A DNA stretch of 64,000 nt from Rapana venosa (GCA_028751875.1 CM054141.1:74491646-74555645), one strand, 5' to 3'. Positions 47,549 to 58,695 are shown, counted from the stretch's first letter. The notes: generated by a model from the sequence alone, not told the origin. Translations and numbers: made by a program.

Positions 47549-47737
47549 AATAAAAAGTACTAAAAAAGGCCTGTTATATGTGTCAGCCATTTTTCATTAG
47601 TATTATGCTATATCATTTTTGCTGACCAAATATGTATCTGTATACTTTTTTCATTAATAAAAGATTTAGTATTGAAAACAAGCATTAACTGGTTGGGTTG
47701 AGACTGTACACAGATAGCATACTATACAAACATCATA

Positions 47738-47772
<35 letters not shown>

Positions 47773-47779
47773 AAAGGGG
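47549..47779. other. AT-rich spacer with poly(A)
   Basis: Ends in a 30-base A run (47,741-47,770) just before the LINE. The A run could be the tail of a removed or unrecognised element. No gene. Confidence 0.5.
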
Positions 47780-49617
47780 GTTATTATGCACTAATGCACC
47801 AGGATTGGAATGCACTTAAAAAATGAAGTGCAGGCATCAACATTTACACCAATGTGCAGACATCAACATTTACACCAAAGTGCAGACAACATTCTTCTGA
47901 AAGTTATTAGTAAACAAGTGTGGGCTTATGATGTAGCTGTTTTAAAACATTTGGCATTATCTTTAGTACGTTCCAGACTCATTTATGGCCAGGAAGCATT
48001 TTACAGTGCTCCAAAATATTTATTACAGAAAATGGCAAGACTAGACTGCAAGGCTTTTCGATTAGCTCTGGGGGTACCTTTTCATGCATCGTCCATGGGT
48101 ACTTATAAGGAGAAAGGATTTTTGCCATTAGACGAATATCGACAACTGGCTGTGGCTAAATATCTCTTACGTTGTTCAACACAAGAAACCAATGTGGACA
48201 ACGAAATTAGTGTAAGATCTGATGTCAACTTTCCAAAAAGAGCACATTCTGTAACCACAGCTAAAACCTATACTTCTCAATTATTTGATCAAGCAGATAT
48301 AAATCCCACAAAAATAGCTAAATCGAAGATTCACTCCTCGCCTTGTCCCTCATGGGAACTTAAGAGAGCTAATTTTGACGTAAATTATTCCTCTTTAACG
48401 AAAAAAGGTAATGAAAATATTCTTAGCTCATCAGTAAAAGAATATATACAAACTACATATCCAAATCATTTAAAAATCTACACAGATGGTTCCCTTTTGA
48501 ACAATAATGAGGCGGGTGCAGCGTTTGTCATACCATCTTTGAAAATAGAGAGATCATTTTATGTAGGAAAAATTCGATCTATTTTTACAGCTGAATTGTC
48601 TGCTATTTTGATGGCTTTATATTATCTTTTAGATTTTCCTAAAGACATATTTCAAATACTTTTCTGTGTTGATTCCAGGTCAGTCTTACTTGCCCTGAGA
48701 AACTTCAGTTCAAAAGTGAGACAAGATTTCATAATTGAGATTAGTCACCTAATTCATTTTCTGATGATACGAGGCACTGGTGTTACCTTTTGCTGGATAC
48801 CCTCGCACTGTGGTATTTACTTTAATGAAAAAGTTGACAGAAAAGCAAAATGTGGAGCTGAGCATATCGATGGGTCTTGCAGCATAAGTGTTCCTCTATC
48901 CATCCATGAGGGCTATAGCATGTTACAAAATGTGTGTTGGAAACACTTTAAAAAGAAACTACAAATTACCGGTTATTCCTGGAGTGATGATGTAGCCCAT
49001 GTATTATCTTTTGATAAGATCAAATATCGTAATTTACATGAATATAGAAATGTTGTATCTCTTATATACAGGTTTAAGCTCAATGCTTTTAGAACAATTT
49101 TTTTTTTATAAAAAAGCAACATGTATCTGTGGTGAAAATCTTACCAATGATCACATTCTTTTACGATGCAGAGATCTGAAAAACATCTTACCTGCCTTCC
49201 CAGTCCGTAGCTTGCAGCAAGTTCTTAAAGACATGCCATTAATGAAAGCAATTGTATTGTCATTAAGCCATACCCCTATTTTCATACTCCTCTGATATAA
49301 GGATAGCTTCAAGTTATATGAATTGGAAAGTTGGTATTTTTGCTGTTTGATGTTTTTGGGGTTGGTTTTTTGTTGTTGTTGGTTGTTTTTTTTTCTCTCC
49401 AGAATTCTTGTTTATGCCTTTTTCATAATAGTTGTTTATTGCGATTGATTAGTTATGTGCATACCCCTCCCCCCTACACACACACACACAAGCACGTGCG
49501 CGTGCGCACACACACACACACGCACACGCGCACACACGCACGCACACACACATACACACACTTTCCTGTCTGATATCACTATTTAGTGGAAGGACGTTAA
49601 ACTGAAGAACTACTAAC
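47780..49617 (+). mobile_element. I-like LINE, 3' half with RNase H domain
   Basis: A 433-codon frame (47,810-49,111) covers the post-RT region (LVRSRLIYGQEAFYSAPK, LGVPFHASSMGTYKEKG) and a complete RNase H domain: IYTDGSLLNNNEAGAAF (D at 48,483-48,485), IFTAELSAILMAL, ILFCVDSRSVLLAL, CWIPSHCGIYFNEKVDRKAK. At a T run (49,099-49,108) the frame shifts. The next frame carries CICGENLTNDHILLRC, the terminal zinc-knuckle-like motif, and stops at 49,295. The RT domain is missing (5' truncation). RNase H plus this C-terminal motif fits the I/Nimb group. The 3' end has CTGATATCACTATTTAGTGG and TTAAACTGAAGAAC. Confidence 0.85.
49475..49560. repeat. (CA)n/(CGCA)n microsatellite in the LINE 3' UTR
   Basis: CA, CGCACG and GTGCGC repeats. 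The other I-like copy has a CA tract after its 3' end (36.24 kb). Confidence 0.9.
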
Positions 49618-50344
49618 ATTATTTTACAAAGAGTTACCAAGCATCAACATTGGCAGCAATCCAAATGGCAAGGTGTCCTCATAACTGCACTGACTTTTTT
49701 CAGCACTCTTTCATTACGCATATCTATCTTTTAAAAAAGAAGAAAAAACAGAACAAAAGTCAACAGCAGAATAAACAGGGGTGAAAACCAAATTCTTGAT
49801 CTTTGTAGGATACTGTCCATCACCTTGAACCGATTCATTCTGATGATGTGGTTACTATATTACTCAGCAAGGACAAATGTGATGCTCCACCAGATGAGTC
49901 GCTTTGCACCTAAGGTCAATTTTTAGTTAACATGCTAGTAATCTTCAATAAAAAGACTATTCAATACAGAAAACAGATGGAAAGTCTGACAATTCTATAT
50001 AAAAAAAGTTATCACAAACTGGAATGGTATACAGCAGAAAGTGACAAAATGAGAAATGGACAAGTTTTGCATCGTAATAGGTGGTCAGAACGAGGGCTTA
50101 GGTGTTTTTATAAATGTGTTTTTAAAGCAAAAGGACACAAAATTATACCTTGATACTTCAGTACAAAGTAGAAGAATGGCTATAGTTTTATAATCAATCA
50201 CAATCTCAAAATCCGCAACTTGACTCCCATACCCATACTCATTTCATGGTAGTGCGTCACAAATACTCCCTTTGATTTCATGCACCTGGTTCATTTCTTT
50301 TATGGATAAAATCTAACACCGAACCTCTTGAGCTGTGATTGATT
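49618..50344. other. unassigned sequence, weak exon-like segment
   Basis: At about 49,808 a plus-strand acceptor-like TGATCTTTGTAG precedes an open stretch (HHLEPIHSDDVVTILLSKDK) ending in a stop at about 49,912. A 73-codon frame follows at 49,932. Neither matches a family I know, and I do not call them. Confidence 0.3.
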
Positions 50345-50350
50345 CTGCAT

Positions 50351-50709
50351 AAAAATAGAGACACAACACCACTGTCGCCCAACAGCCCACGCTGGAACAG
50401 TGAACTTCTTCAGCCAAAGACTGACTCTCCTCGTCCTCTAAAGTCAAGTCAAGCTCTCCTCCTCTTTAAAGCTGCTGCTACTCAGATAATGAACCAAACC
50501 CGAACTCACGACCAGGAACTTCACGAGAAGCTAACCTGCATGCCAAATTGCAGAGAAAAGGGAATGTGCATGCCACTAAGCTGGAGTTCACCACATACCT
50601 GGAAAATGTGCATGTGAACACAGAAAGAGTCTAGCACCCAGACACCCAGAGAAAGAAATAGCACGGAGTTATGCACGGAATTATGCACAGAATTATGCAA
50701 ACGGTGACA
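50351..50709 (-). repeat. 3' LTR of the gypsy-type element
   Basis: Aligns with 56,043-56,387 over its whole length (shared AACAGTGAACTTCTTCAGCC, TTTAAAGCTGCTGCTACTCA, CTGGAGTTCACCACATACCT). On the minus strand it starts TGTCACCG next to the polypurine tract. The outer edge near 50,345-50,351 is unclear and may be truncated. TTTAAA on the plus strand (the same word on the minus strand) could serve as a TATA-like element. Confidence 0.85.
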
Positions 50710-51103
50710 ATACCCCACCTTAAATTCAAACCACCCGTTCAAACCGTAACCAAGACAGGGTGAGCATAATAAACAATGAAACACGACAAAGATACCACTA
50801 ACCAACCTGGTGACAAAGTGTCACTACAAGGAAAAGAAACTCCTGGCGATAACCAGCCTGGCAAATAACCAGTATTAAAGACCACCAAACCTAGTGAGAG
50901 CCGACCCTAATGACAGGTTCCTCAAGACAAACCTCTGAGATTACCTCAACCTACCTCCACGACATGAAATCATGACCACCCTAGAATACACCGTTCCATA
51001 GTTCCAACATACTAAAAGACAATGGGAAGCAACTTCACATAAGAAAAAAGGCAACACAGACTTACTTATTCACACTGGAATAAAAAGAACCTGAAAAGTT
51101 AGC

Positions 51104-51667
51104 CTACACAACAAGGTACTTAACTCCTCCAAAAAAAAAAAAAAAACTACATAACCCTAAGACACGATCAAGCACTTCCCCTAGCAAAGGGCCAAGGACA
51201 TCTGCCCCAACACCTCCTCCACCAGGAGCTTGGCTTCGAAATAACGGCAACTGCAGTGTCCTTCCTACCAGTTGTCCACTGCTGGGCCTGACACTTCCCA
51301 GAAAGTGGAAAAGAGAGAGATCCTTTGAATGATGGGATCTCGTCCACGGAAAGACCCTGGCCACTCTTACCTTTGTCACAGTCTTCTGACAAGACTCACA
51401 GGACTTAACATAGCGCCTGGTATGTGCACACATCCCTGGCCAGTAGTAGTCCTTGAAAATCTTATTACACGTCTGCCTCACTCCTAGATGACCAGACATG
51501 GGAGTTTGATGCCCCAGCTGCATCACAGTGACACGGAGGTCCTTGGGAACACAGACCTGACTGACAGAACCACAGCAACTCCGGAATGACAAGACAAGAA
51601 CTTCTTGCCCGTACTCAAACGAAACGTCCCCAGACCTTGTCCTTATAGTGGCGTTACTCTCTGCCAA
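51104..51667 (-). pseudogene. Integrase N-terminal zinc finger remnant
   Basis: A 187-codon minus-strand frame. It contains VCVPKDLRVTVMQLGHQTPM, then SGHLGVRQTCNKIFKDYYWP and RYVKSCESCQK: an H-x(n)-H...C-x2-C zinc-binding domain with the YYWP motif typical of gypsy integrases. After the zinc finger the sequence does not continue into a recognisable DDE core, and the tail has Gly and Phe runs. On the other side it joins the protease end directly, so about 1.5-2 kb of pol is missing compared with complete gypsy elements. Confidence 0.85.
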
Positions 51668-51679
51668 ATCTCTTGCCCC

Positions 51680-52120
51680 TTACAAGATTGGATCTTGCTT
51701 CTGCTTCATCACTAACACCCCACGGGTCACTTGCATACCCAGCCCAATAGTAGGTGTGAGAGGCCCAGATCCCCGAACAGCCTGAGTCCTAGCTTCTTTG
51801 ACTCCAACAATTTCGGGATCAGCGTACATGGGTACCCTTGTGATAGAACCATCAGCTTCCCAGGCCAAGTTGCCAATAAGAACATCCACAACGGGTGCCT
51901 TCATCACAGCAACATCAAAACGACCCGGAGAAATGGAGACTGCAAGTCAACCTGGGCGATAGGCAGCACGGAAGAGCACTTCGACTCTGCTAGAACTACC
52001 CGCACAGTTGCTCCGGTGAATGAATATGGAGAGACCTACTGACGAGCAACCACAATCATGTGAGCTCCCGTGTCTCGCAACCCCTGTACACCCTGACCAT
52101 CAACCATGGCTTCACATCGA
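51680..52120 (-). pseudogene. Retropepsin-like protease remnant
   Basis: The minus strand reads VQGLRDTGAHMIVVARQ (about 52,095-52,045), with the DTGA active-site motif, then a stop or frame shift, then PVVDVLIGNLAWEADG (about 51,905-51,850), which fits the DVLIG-type end of retroviral-like proteases. The two halves are in different frames. It acts in Gag-Pol processing in intact elements. Confidence 0.7.
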
Positions 52121-52313
52121 GGAGTGTACACTTTAGAAGCGCATGGGATGCACAAGGTGGGTGGAGACCCTGAGGGTTGATCTCCAGACACTCCTGCCTG
52201 AGCACTGCAGAGACTACTTTAAACTGCCTGCACTCTCTAGCAAGATGACCACCCCTTCCACACTTGAAACAAACAGGTGGTTGATGGGCTTCCCCTCTGC
52301 TAGGTCTCCCCAC
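52056..52313 (-). pseudogene. Gag nucleocapsid zinc knuckle
   Basis: An 85-codon frame with VCFKCGRGGHLARECRQF: a perfect C-x2-C-x4-H-x4-C knuckle for RNA binding, at the end of gag and just before the protease. Separate frames upstream (52,565-52,867) carry the middle of gag, so frame shifts are present. Confidence 0.85.
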
Positions 52314-52349
52314 GTAACCCGACGGGTCCTAAACCCGCGAACCTAACAC

Positions 52350-53812
52350 CTGGCCTGCTTCTGCCAAACATCGCCTAGCAAACTCTCTTCATTCCGGGAT
52401 CAGACTGCGATTTCCATTTTTTCTGTCTGAACCCTGGAGGCCTTGAGCTCTCCCTCGGCAAAACGCCTCCCTCTCTGCTTTAACATTTTCGTTGCAATAC
52501 GGGCAACATCCTCAGCCCCTCGAGGGGCTTTTCCTTTTGGGCCCAGGACCATTTAGGCGTCATGTCAAGAACTGCTCTTGCAGAAACGTCCTAAGTCCTC
52601 CATCTTATTCCACCCCCCACTTGCTAGCACCACCAGAGCGACATTTTTCAGGGGAACAAAACTTTTCTCAAAGTTTCCCCACGTCTTTCCCCATGGGTCG
52701 GAATTTTTTTTCATAGACCCCATCGCGGCGGAAAACCGCACAGAGGCCTTCAGATTCGTAGTTCGCACACCTGGGAAAAAACATAGGCAACTCCCACTCG
52801 GGCCCTGCAGCACGTGAGCAAATACAGCCCCGGGTTTTTTTGCCCCACTTTTCAGGCCCCCCGCCATACCAAAAAAACTAAGAATGCGTCTAGGTCATCC
52901 TTCCCATCAATGGGTTGGATACTGAACTGCTGGGCACTGCCGACTGAAATTTCTTCCTGCTTTAGTTCCAGCTTCCTCTCGAACCTGTATGTTTCCTCTT
53001 CCTTCTCTTTCTCTGTTAAACGCCTAGCCTCTTCCTTCTCTTCCTCTCTTAAACACCTAACCTCTTCTCTCTCCTCTAGCCTCCTAGCTTCCTTCCTTTC
53101 CTCTAGCTGTCTAGCCTCTTCCTTTTCTTCCTGCCTCCTAGCTCCCTTCCTTTCCTCTAGCTGTCAAGCCTCTTCCTTTTCTTCCTGCCTCCTAGCTTTC
53201 TTCCTTTCCTCTAGCTGTCTAGCCTCTTCCTTTTCTTCCTGCCTCCTAGCTTTCTTCCTTTCCTCTAGCTGTCTAGCCTCTTCCTTTTCTTCCTGCCTCC
53301 TAGCTTCCTTCCTTTCCTCTAGCTGTCTAGCCTCTTCCTTTTTCTTCCTGCCTCCTAGCTTCCTTCCTTTCCTCTAGCTGTCTAGCCTCTTCCTTTTCTT
53401 CCTGCCTCCTAGCTTTCTTCCTTTCCTCTAGCTGTCTAGCCTCTTCCTTTTCTTCCTGCCTCCTAGCTTTCTTCCTTTCCTCTAGCCGTCTAGTCTCTTC
53501 CTTTTCTACTGCGTCCATAATAAACCAAGCCAGCACTTCTCCTGACAACCCTAACTCCGAGTCCAACCTGCAGAACTTAGTATAAGAGTCCTCCTTAGAA
53601 GAAGCGGCCTTCCCTTTGCCCTGGCTCCCTGGAGAGTCTGCAAAGTCACCTCCTAGCTGTTCCTTCACCCAGCCTGACAGCTTGTCCTTCTCAAACACTC
53701 CAGGAGACTGATTCCCTTTTGTGTCTCTAGTCCTCGATCCTGGAGTGGCTGGCACACTAGCAGCATTCCTACGGGTAGGCATCTTGGTGATAGGAGGGGG
53801 AATCACCCACAA
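52350..53812 (-). pseudogene. Gag with 18-residue coiled-coil repeats
   Basis: The start is ATG at 53,812 or, more likely, the inner MPTRRNAASVPATPGSRTRD at about 53,781. The frame has a Ser/Gly/Lys-rich N-terminus, then about eight repeats of 18 residues (RQLEERKKARRQEEKEEA) encoded by a 54-bp minisatellite at 53,085-53,505. It continues with LELKQEEISVGSAQQFSIQP and KDDLDAFL, a typical gag core start. One extra T near 53,340, a stop near 53,165 and further shifts downstream break it. The Glu/Arg repeats predict a long coiled coil. Confidence 0.75.
53085..53505. repeat. 54-bp minisatellite inside gag
   Basis: About eight units of CTAGCTGTCTAGCCTCTTCC plus TTTTCTTCCTGCCTCCTAGC and a CTTTCC end. 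The unit length keeps frame (18 codons). Confidence 0.95.
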
Positions 53813-54932
53813 TGGGCTTCGCCAATTTAGCTGGCCTATACCTTGCTAGACTTTACTAGTACAGAAGGAACCTTAAGTGCTTAGAACATAATTATGGTTC
53901 GAACCTCTAAGACGCCGCTATCAACAGATGAGGTCACTCTACTACATTTCCTTTTCACCATCCAGTCCAACTAATCAAATGGGGAGAAAAAAACCCGACT
54001 CAGAAATTGCAGTGAAAACAAGACAAAGACAGGACACCCACCCCACAACCCACCTAGCTAACCTAACAGTTACCCCCATCACCACTGTCAAGCTCCTTAA
54101 GGGATTGTGGCTAAACCCCCACCCGTTTCCTCTCTAACTTTCTTCCCAACAACAACAAATGCAGAACATAGAAGAAAAGTTCCAGAATTTACTTTCCAAA
54201 ATCCAGAAACAATCACATCAGACAAATAACTTAAATCCACTTTCACACACAGAGATTCAATCACCAACCACACTCTAAATCCTATCGATAATACTCTCCC
54301 CTCTTCACAATTCAGAAACCAGCTTGAGGAATGTTCCCCTCCCACTTCCCTCACAGCCACAGCTCGGGTTTCCACATAGGGTCAATGTAGGGTAGCTCAG
54401 GGCAGGATGAAGTCCTCAGGGCAGCAGGGAGAAGGGAAACGGGTCATGGAGGAAAAAGGTGGATCCAGGGGATAACGGGACAGAGGGTCAAGGACAAGCT
54501 GTGGGCAACTCCTCAGGGCACACTGGGATGCACTCTCTCCAGGCACGACTCCACTAGCGCTAAGGCAACCAGGGTTATTTCCCTTGTGTTCTCCAAGTTG
54601 ACAAATAGTTTATTGACCAAAAACTTCACCCTGCATACCCTAGGAATCATTTACATTTGAATAAACGACGTCTAATGTCTATTCCTTAACTGTTCATATT
54701 CAAATATAATTAAATTAACATGGCCTTAAAAATATTCTTCCATTAAAGAGAACTGTTCTTACAGAAAAATAATAACCACACTCAACTGCTTAACACACAA
54801 CGTTGCACTAAATCTCAAATCACTCAGGATTCGCCCATGTCAATTTAAACTTAGGAAATAGAGTTTTTCATATACAAATGAGAACTTTCCTGACCAAAAC
54901 GTTAGCATTTAAAAACAGATTAAGGATAAGCA
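53813..54932. other. gypsy element leader region
   Basis: Sequence between the 5' LTR and gag, interrupted by the RTE-like insertion. I see no primer-binding site I can defend and no other coding region. Confidence 0.45.
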
Positions 54933-55590
54933 TCTTCACTTCACTTCACTTCACTGGTCCCGTAACCCGCCAGGGTCGTGGGGGCGCTGCATGGTGGACG
55001 AACGGTGGACCAGCTGGCTCCACTTAGCGCGGTCGTGGGCAAGTGCCTGGGTGACACTGAAGTCCTCCCCTGTCCAATCACGGATGTCGTCGGCCCACTT
55101 TCTCCTCTGTCTGCCCCGTCTTCTCTTCCCCTGGACTGTTCCTTGCAGGATGGTCTTTGCAAGTCCTTCTGAGCGTGTTACGTGCCCATACCATCTGAGT
55201 TTCCTCTTTTTCGCCGTGGTCAGTAGGTCTTCATAACCCCGCACCTGTTGAGTGATCATTCTGCGGACTTCATTGTTGGTGACATGGTCCTTGTATGAGA
55301 TGCCAAGGAGCCTTCTGAGGCATCTCATTTCTACTGCTTGGATCCTCCTTTGTAGGTCTGCGTTTAGTGTCCATGCCTCACATGCGTAAAGCATGATTGA
55401 GGTGACTAGCGCGTTTAGTAACTTTACCTTGGTTCCGAGAGGGATGTTTCTGTCTCTCCATATGGTCTTCAGTCTTGCCATTGCTGCTGCTGTTTGTGCC
55501 GCTCTTGCTAGGATTTCGGTCTTCGATCCCTCCTCACTTATGATGGCTCCAAGGTACTTGAAATGGTCAACTGTCTCCAGTTTACTAAAG
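54933..55590 (-). mobile_element. RTE-like LINE, 3' end, inserted in the gypsy element
   Basis: An open minus-strand frame of about 212 codons from 55,588 to 54,951: VDHFKYLGAIISEEGSKTEI, MARLKTIWRDRNIPLGTKVK, LYACEAWTLNADLQRRIQAV, RKLRWYGHVTRSEGLAKTIL, GRQRRKWADDIRDWTG. This is the C-terminal part of an RTE-type ORF2 after the catalytic domain. It ends in a very short 3' region with four TTCAC units (AGTGA on the sense strand), as RTE elements do. It is 5'-truncated and free of stops, so young. RTE assignment is by motif memory. Confidence 0.8.
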
Positions 55591-55737
55591 ACAAATCCTA
55601 ACTCTACCTAATGGACAATAAACCTTTAGACAGAGGAATTCTCCCTCGAAAACATTCTACCTTAATTTGCTCATGAACCAGCCATCTACGCACTATGTTG
55701 GCACAAGACACTCAACGACAACCACCACACCACCACA

Positions 55738-56042
55738 AGGAACACAGAACTCAATCATATCTACCGAACGCCCTCACCTGTCACCGAGAAAGAACAAGGT
55801 GCATTCCTGCACCCCAGCAAAGACGTTGACAAGAGGGACAGCACAAACGAAGAAGGTAAGCCTGAACCACTTCAAAGATGACTGCTCCCCTCTGCTCTCC
55901 AAGAAGAGACACAACACCACAGGAAGTAAAGCGCACTTCTGCACCTCAAGGACAACGTTGATAGGAAATGCAACAACGAAGAACGAAGACCGGGTTCACA
56001 GGAGCCTGAACTACTCCAAGGGCTGCTCCCCCCTGCTCTCCC
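55738..56042. repeat. tandem duplication next to the 5' LTR
   Basis: Two units of about 140-160 bp, each ending CTGCTCTCC (55,900 and 56,041), with shared GAGACACAACACCAC and GAACGAAGA words. The LTR proper begins like a third unit (AAATAGAGAGACAACACCAC). Confidence 0.7.
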
Positions 56043-56387
56043 AAATAGAGAGACAACACCACTCGTCGCCCAACAGCCCAGCTGGAACAGTGAACTTCTT
56101 CAGCCAAAGACTGACTCTCCTCCTCCTCCCTCAAGTCAAGACCTCCTCCTATTTAAAGCTGCTGCTACTCAGCTGATGAACCAAACCCCAACTCACGACC
56201 AGGAACTTCTCGAGAAGTTAACCTGCATGCCAAATTGCAGAGAAAAGGGAATGTGCATGCCACTAAGCTGGAGTTCACCACATACCTGGAAAATGTGCAT
56301 GTGAACACAGAAAGACGCTAGGACCCAGACACACAGAGAAAGAAATAGCACGGAGGAATTATGCGCAGAATTATGCGAACCCTGACA
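56043..56387 (-). repeat. 5' LTR of the gypsy-type element
   Basis: Partner of 50,351-50,709, starting TGTCAGGG on the minus strand. The differences are small indels and substitutions, e.g. a missing GAATTATGCAC unit. So the insertion is not brand new. Confidence 0.85.
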
Positions 56388-57060
56388 AACATCTTTCAGC
56401 CAAACTATCACCCTGATTCAAAATACTGGGATTCAATGTATCAACAATCAGCCTAGCACATGTTCAATCATCATTCTCTATGAATATGTTACTATATGAA
56501 ACTATTCTCTATGCATCACACTACTACACTCTTTATAATAACAGTCAATGCTCAAAGTATACCTTGACTGTACACATGGCAATAAATGATGAGATAGATA
56601 TGAAAAACCCGTGCCATAAATGATGAGATAGATATGAAAACCCCCCCAGGTATCAATTTCTTGTTTACAATCACCACCATATAACACTGCATCCCCTGAC
56701 CTTTAGAGGACCCCCCCCCCCCCCCAAACTGTTTATCATAAAAAGTTCAGAAAAAAATCAGTCTAACAGTGACAGTCAGACTGTTAGCTGCATAACTGAA
56801 ATCAGTGAATTGTCAAACAAGTGACAGACTATTGTTGTGCCACATTTCTTGTCATTTCTTCAACTAGATATCTTAAAAACTAACAATTTTCAAATTAGAA
56901 TGAATGTCTACTTTGTCAAAGTTTAATATCAATTTGCTTTTTTGTGAACGGATTAGGGGAGGGGGGGGGGGGGGGGGGGGGGAGCAGGAGTGTCTAAGGA
57001 AGCCCTCCAGACAATAATTATTTGATCAAAAAGCCACTTCACTACATGTCTGTCAACAAT
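56388..57060. other. no gene; C and G runs
   Basis: A short direct repeat (AATGATGAGATAGATATGAA at 56,585 and 56,618), a C run at 56,710-56,725 and a G run at 56,958-56,982. Nothing else recognised. Confidence 0.5.
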
Positions 57061-57064
57061 CATA

Positions 57065-57306
57065 GTCATAGTGCTTCTCATCTCATCTGCTCACGTAACA
57101 CCCTCGGGGGTCTTAAGGGCACTGCAGTGACGAACGTTGCACCAGTTGGCCCCATTTGCCGTGGTTGTGGGCAAGTGCCTGGGTTGTGGAAAGCTCTTCC
57201 CGTCCATTCAGTGATGATGTCTGCCCATTTCTTCTTCGGCCTGCCTCGCTCTCTCTTCCCTGCACTGTGCAGTATGGTCTTGGAGAGCCCATCTGATCTT
57301 GACACA
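57065..57306 (-). pseudogene. RTE-like LINE fragment, 3' piece
   Basis: The minus-strand frame reads MSRSDGLSKTILHSAGKRER, GRPKKKWADIITEWTG and CPQPRQMGPTGATFVTA, matching the end of the 55-kb copy. It is broken at 57,306 by an inserted L2-like LINE; the upstream piece is at 58,158. Confidence 0.8.
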
Positions 57307-57320
57307 TAATGATGATAATG

Positions 57321-57351
<31 letters not shown>

Positions 57352-57560
57352 TAGACATGGAATTTATACAGCGCTATATCTTGCACCCCCCCCCCCCAAA
57401 TCAAAGCGCTTTCATTCATCCTAGTCTTTCACATGCAGCCAGTTACAATTAATAGATTTCTACAAATTCAAATGTAAACACACACACTGGCACAATTAAT
57501 AGTTTTTACAAATTAAAAATGTAAACACATTCATGCGCACACGCGCACGCGCGGGAGCAC

Positions 57561-57651
<91 letters not shown>

Positions 57652-58157
57652 TGTATACTCGGGCAGGATGAAGGGGGGTGGGGGTGGGGGGGGGGGGGGT
57701 TGGCTGTTGAGGGCAGGGACAGAAATGAGATGAAACAAGAGGACAAGAGGAGATAATCTTAGGTTTGAAATAAACGTGTCTTTAGGCTGGATTTAAAAGC
57801 ATCATAAGTAGGCTTTTGGCGGAGAGAGAGAGGGGGAGGTCATTCCAGATCGATGGACCAGAAACAGAGAAAGAGCGACGGCCAACAGTGGACTGGTTGA
57901 ATCTAGATATTCTTAAGCACAAGGTATCTGCAGCAGAGCGGAGGGAACGAGAAGGAGTGTACAGGTGAAGACATTCACAGAGGTAGGAAGGTGCTGTTTT
58001 GTGGAGACATTTGTAACAGAGAGTACAGATCTTAGTAGTATCTCAGATCTCAGTAGATCTTAGGAGTAATGTGCTCAGATTTTTATCTTTCTGAGGACTA
58101 GTCGAGCTGCAGAGTTGTGCACACTTTGAAGAGGTGGATAGATGATGCTGGCAGACC
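57307..58157 (-). mobile_element. CR1/L2-like LINE nested in the RTE-like fragment
   Basis: Tail at 57,307-57,420 (AAT repeats, AATTTATACAGCGCTATATC, with a C run). It then runs back through GGACCAGAAACAGAGAAAGA, the family's C-terminal block, to ATGATGCTGGCAGACCAGCA. The RTE sequence resumes at once (ATGTCCATACCATC), so no RTE bases seem lost. A 90-bp CA tract and a G run lie inside. Confidence 0.85.
57563..57649. repeat. (CA)n microsatellite
   Basis: About 42 CA units inside the nested LINE. Confidence 0.95.
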
Positions 58158-58437
58158 AGCATGTCCATACCATCTGAGCTTCCTTTTCTTGACTGTGGTC
58201 AGCAGTCTTTGTAGTGCTTTACTTGTTGGGTGATGGTTTGCCGGATTTCTTCGTTGGTAATGTGGTCCATGTATGAAATGCCAAGGAGTCTTCTGAGGCA
58301 TCTCATCTCTAAAGCCTCTTTGTAGATCTGCATTCAGTGTCCAGGATTTGCATGTATACAGATAATTATGTGGAGATGACCAATGCATGCAGTAGCTTGA
58401 CCTCCGTCCTGAGAGAGATGTTTCGGTCATAAGAGGC
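58158..58437 (-). pseudogene. RTE-like LINE fragment, 5' piece
   Basis: The minus strand has SWTLNADLQ, a frame-shifted EMPQKTPWHFIHGPH, then LTTVKKRKLRWYGH. These align with the part of the 55-kb copy just before the 57,306 breakpoint. Confidence 0.8.
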
Positions 58438-58450
58438 TGAGGTCTATTTT

Positions 58451-58567
<117 letters not shown>

Positions 58568-58695
58568 TTAAAATCTAGCTTACTTTACTCAGGCCCTGTG
58601 CTGTGGAACTCCCTTCCTGACTCATTTAGACAACACCAATCATTAATAATCTTCAAAAGTCATTTTTTCATCCACTTGATGCATCAAAAATAAAA
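58568..58695 (+). pseudogene. LINE C-terminal fragment (CR1-group-like)
   Basis: The plus strand reads SSLLYSGPVLWNSLPDSFRQ HQSLIIFKSHFF, the typical 'F.GP.LWNSLP' end of CR1-group ORF2. It is a different family from the main L2-like copies. Confidence 0.65.

Larger units (their letters stand above)
50345..56387 (-). mobile_element. Ty3/gypsy-type LTR retrotransposon, internally deleted
   Basis: Direct repeats of about 345-360 bp at both ends serve as LTRs. Between them on the minus strand lie, in order: gag (53,812 down to about 52,350), a CCHC zinc knuckle, a protease with DTGA, and an integrase N-terminal zinc finger. Reverse transcriptase, RNase H and the integrase core are absent, so the copy cannot move alone. 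A polypurine tract AAGGTGGGG (50,713-50,721 read on the minus strand) abuts the 3' LTR, which starts TGTCA. No target duplication is visible. An RTE-like LINE is inserted at 54,933-55,590. The protein order PR-(RT-RH)-INT assigns it to the gypsy type. Confidence 0.85.

Noticed and set aside
49808..50153. Plus-strand exon or small gene
   Set aside because: The acceptor-like site and short open frames are not supported by a partner exon or any family match.
50315..56391. Target duplication AACA of the gypsy element
   Set aside because: AACA at 50,315 is not adjacent to an LTR end starting TG on the plus strand, so it is not a credible target duplication.
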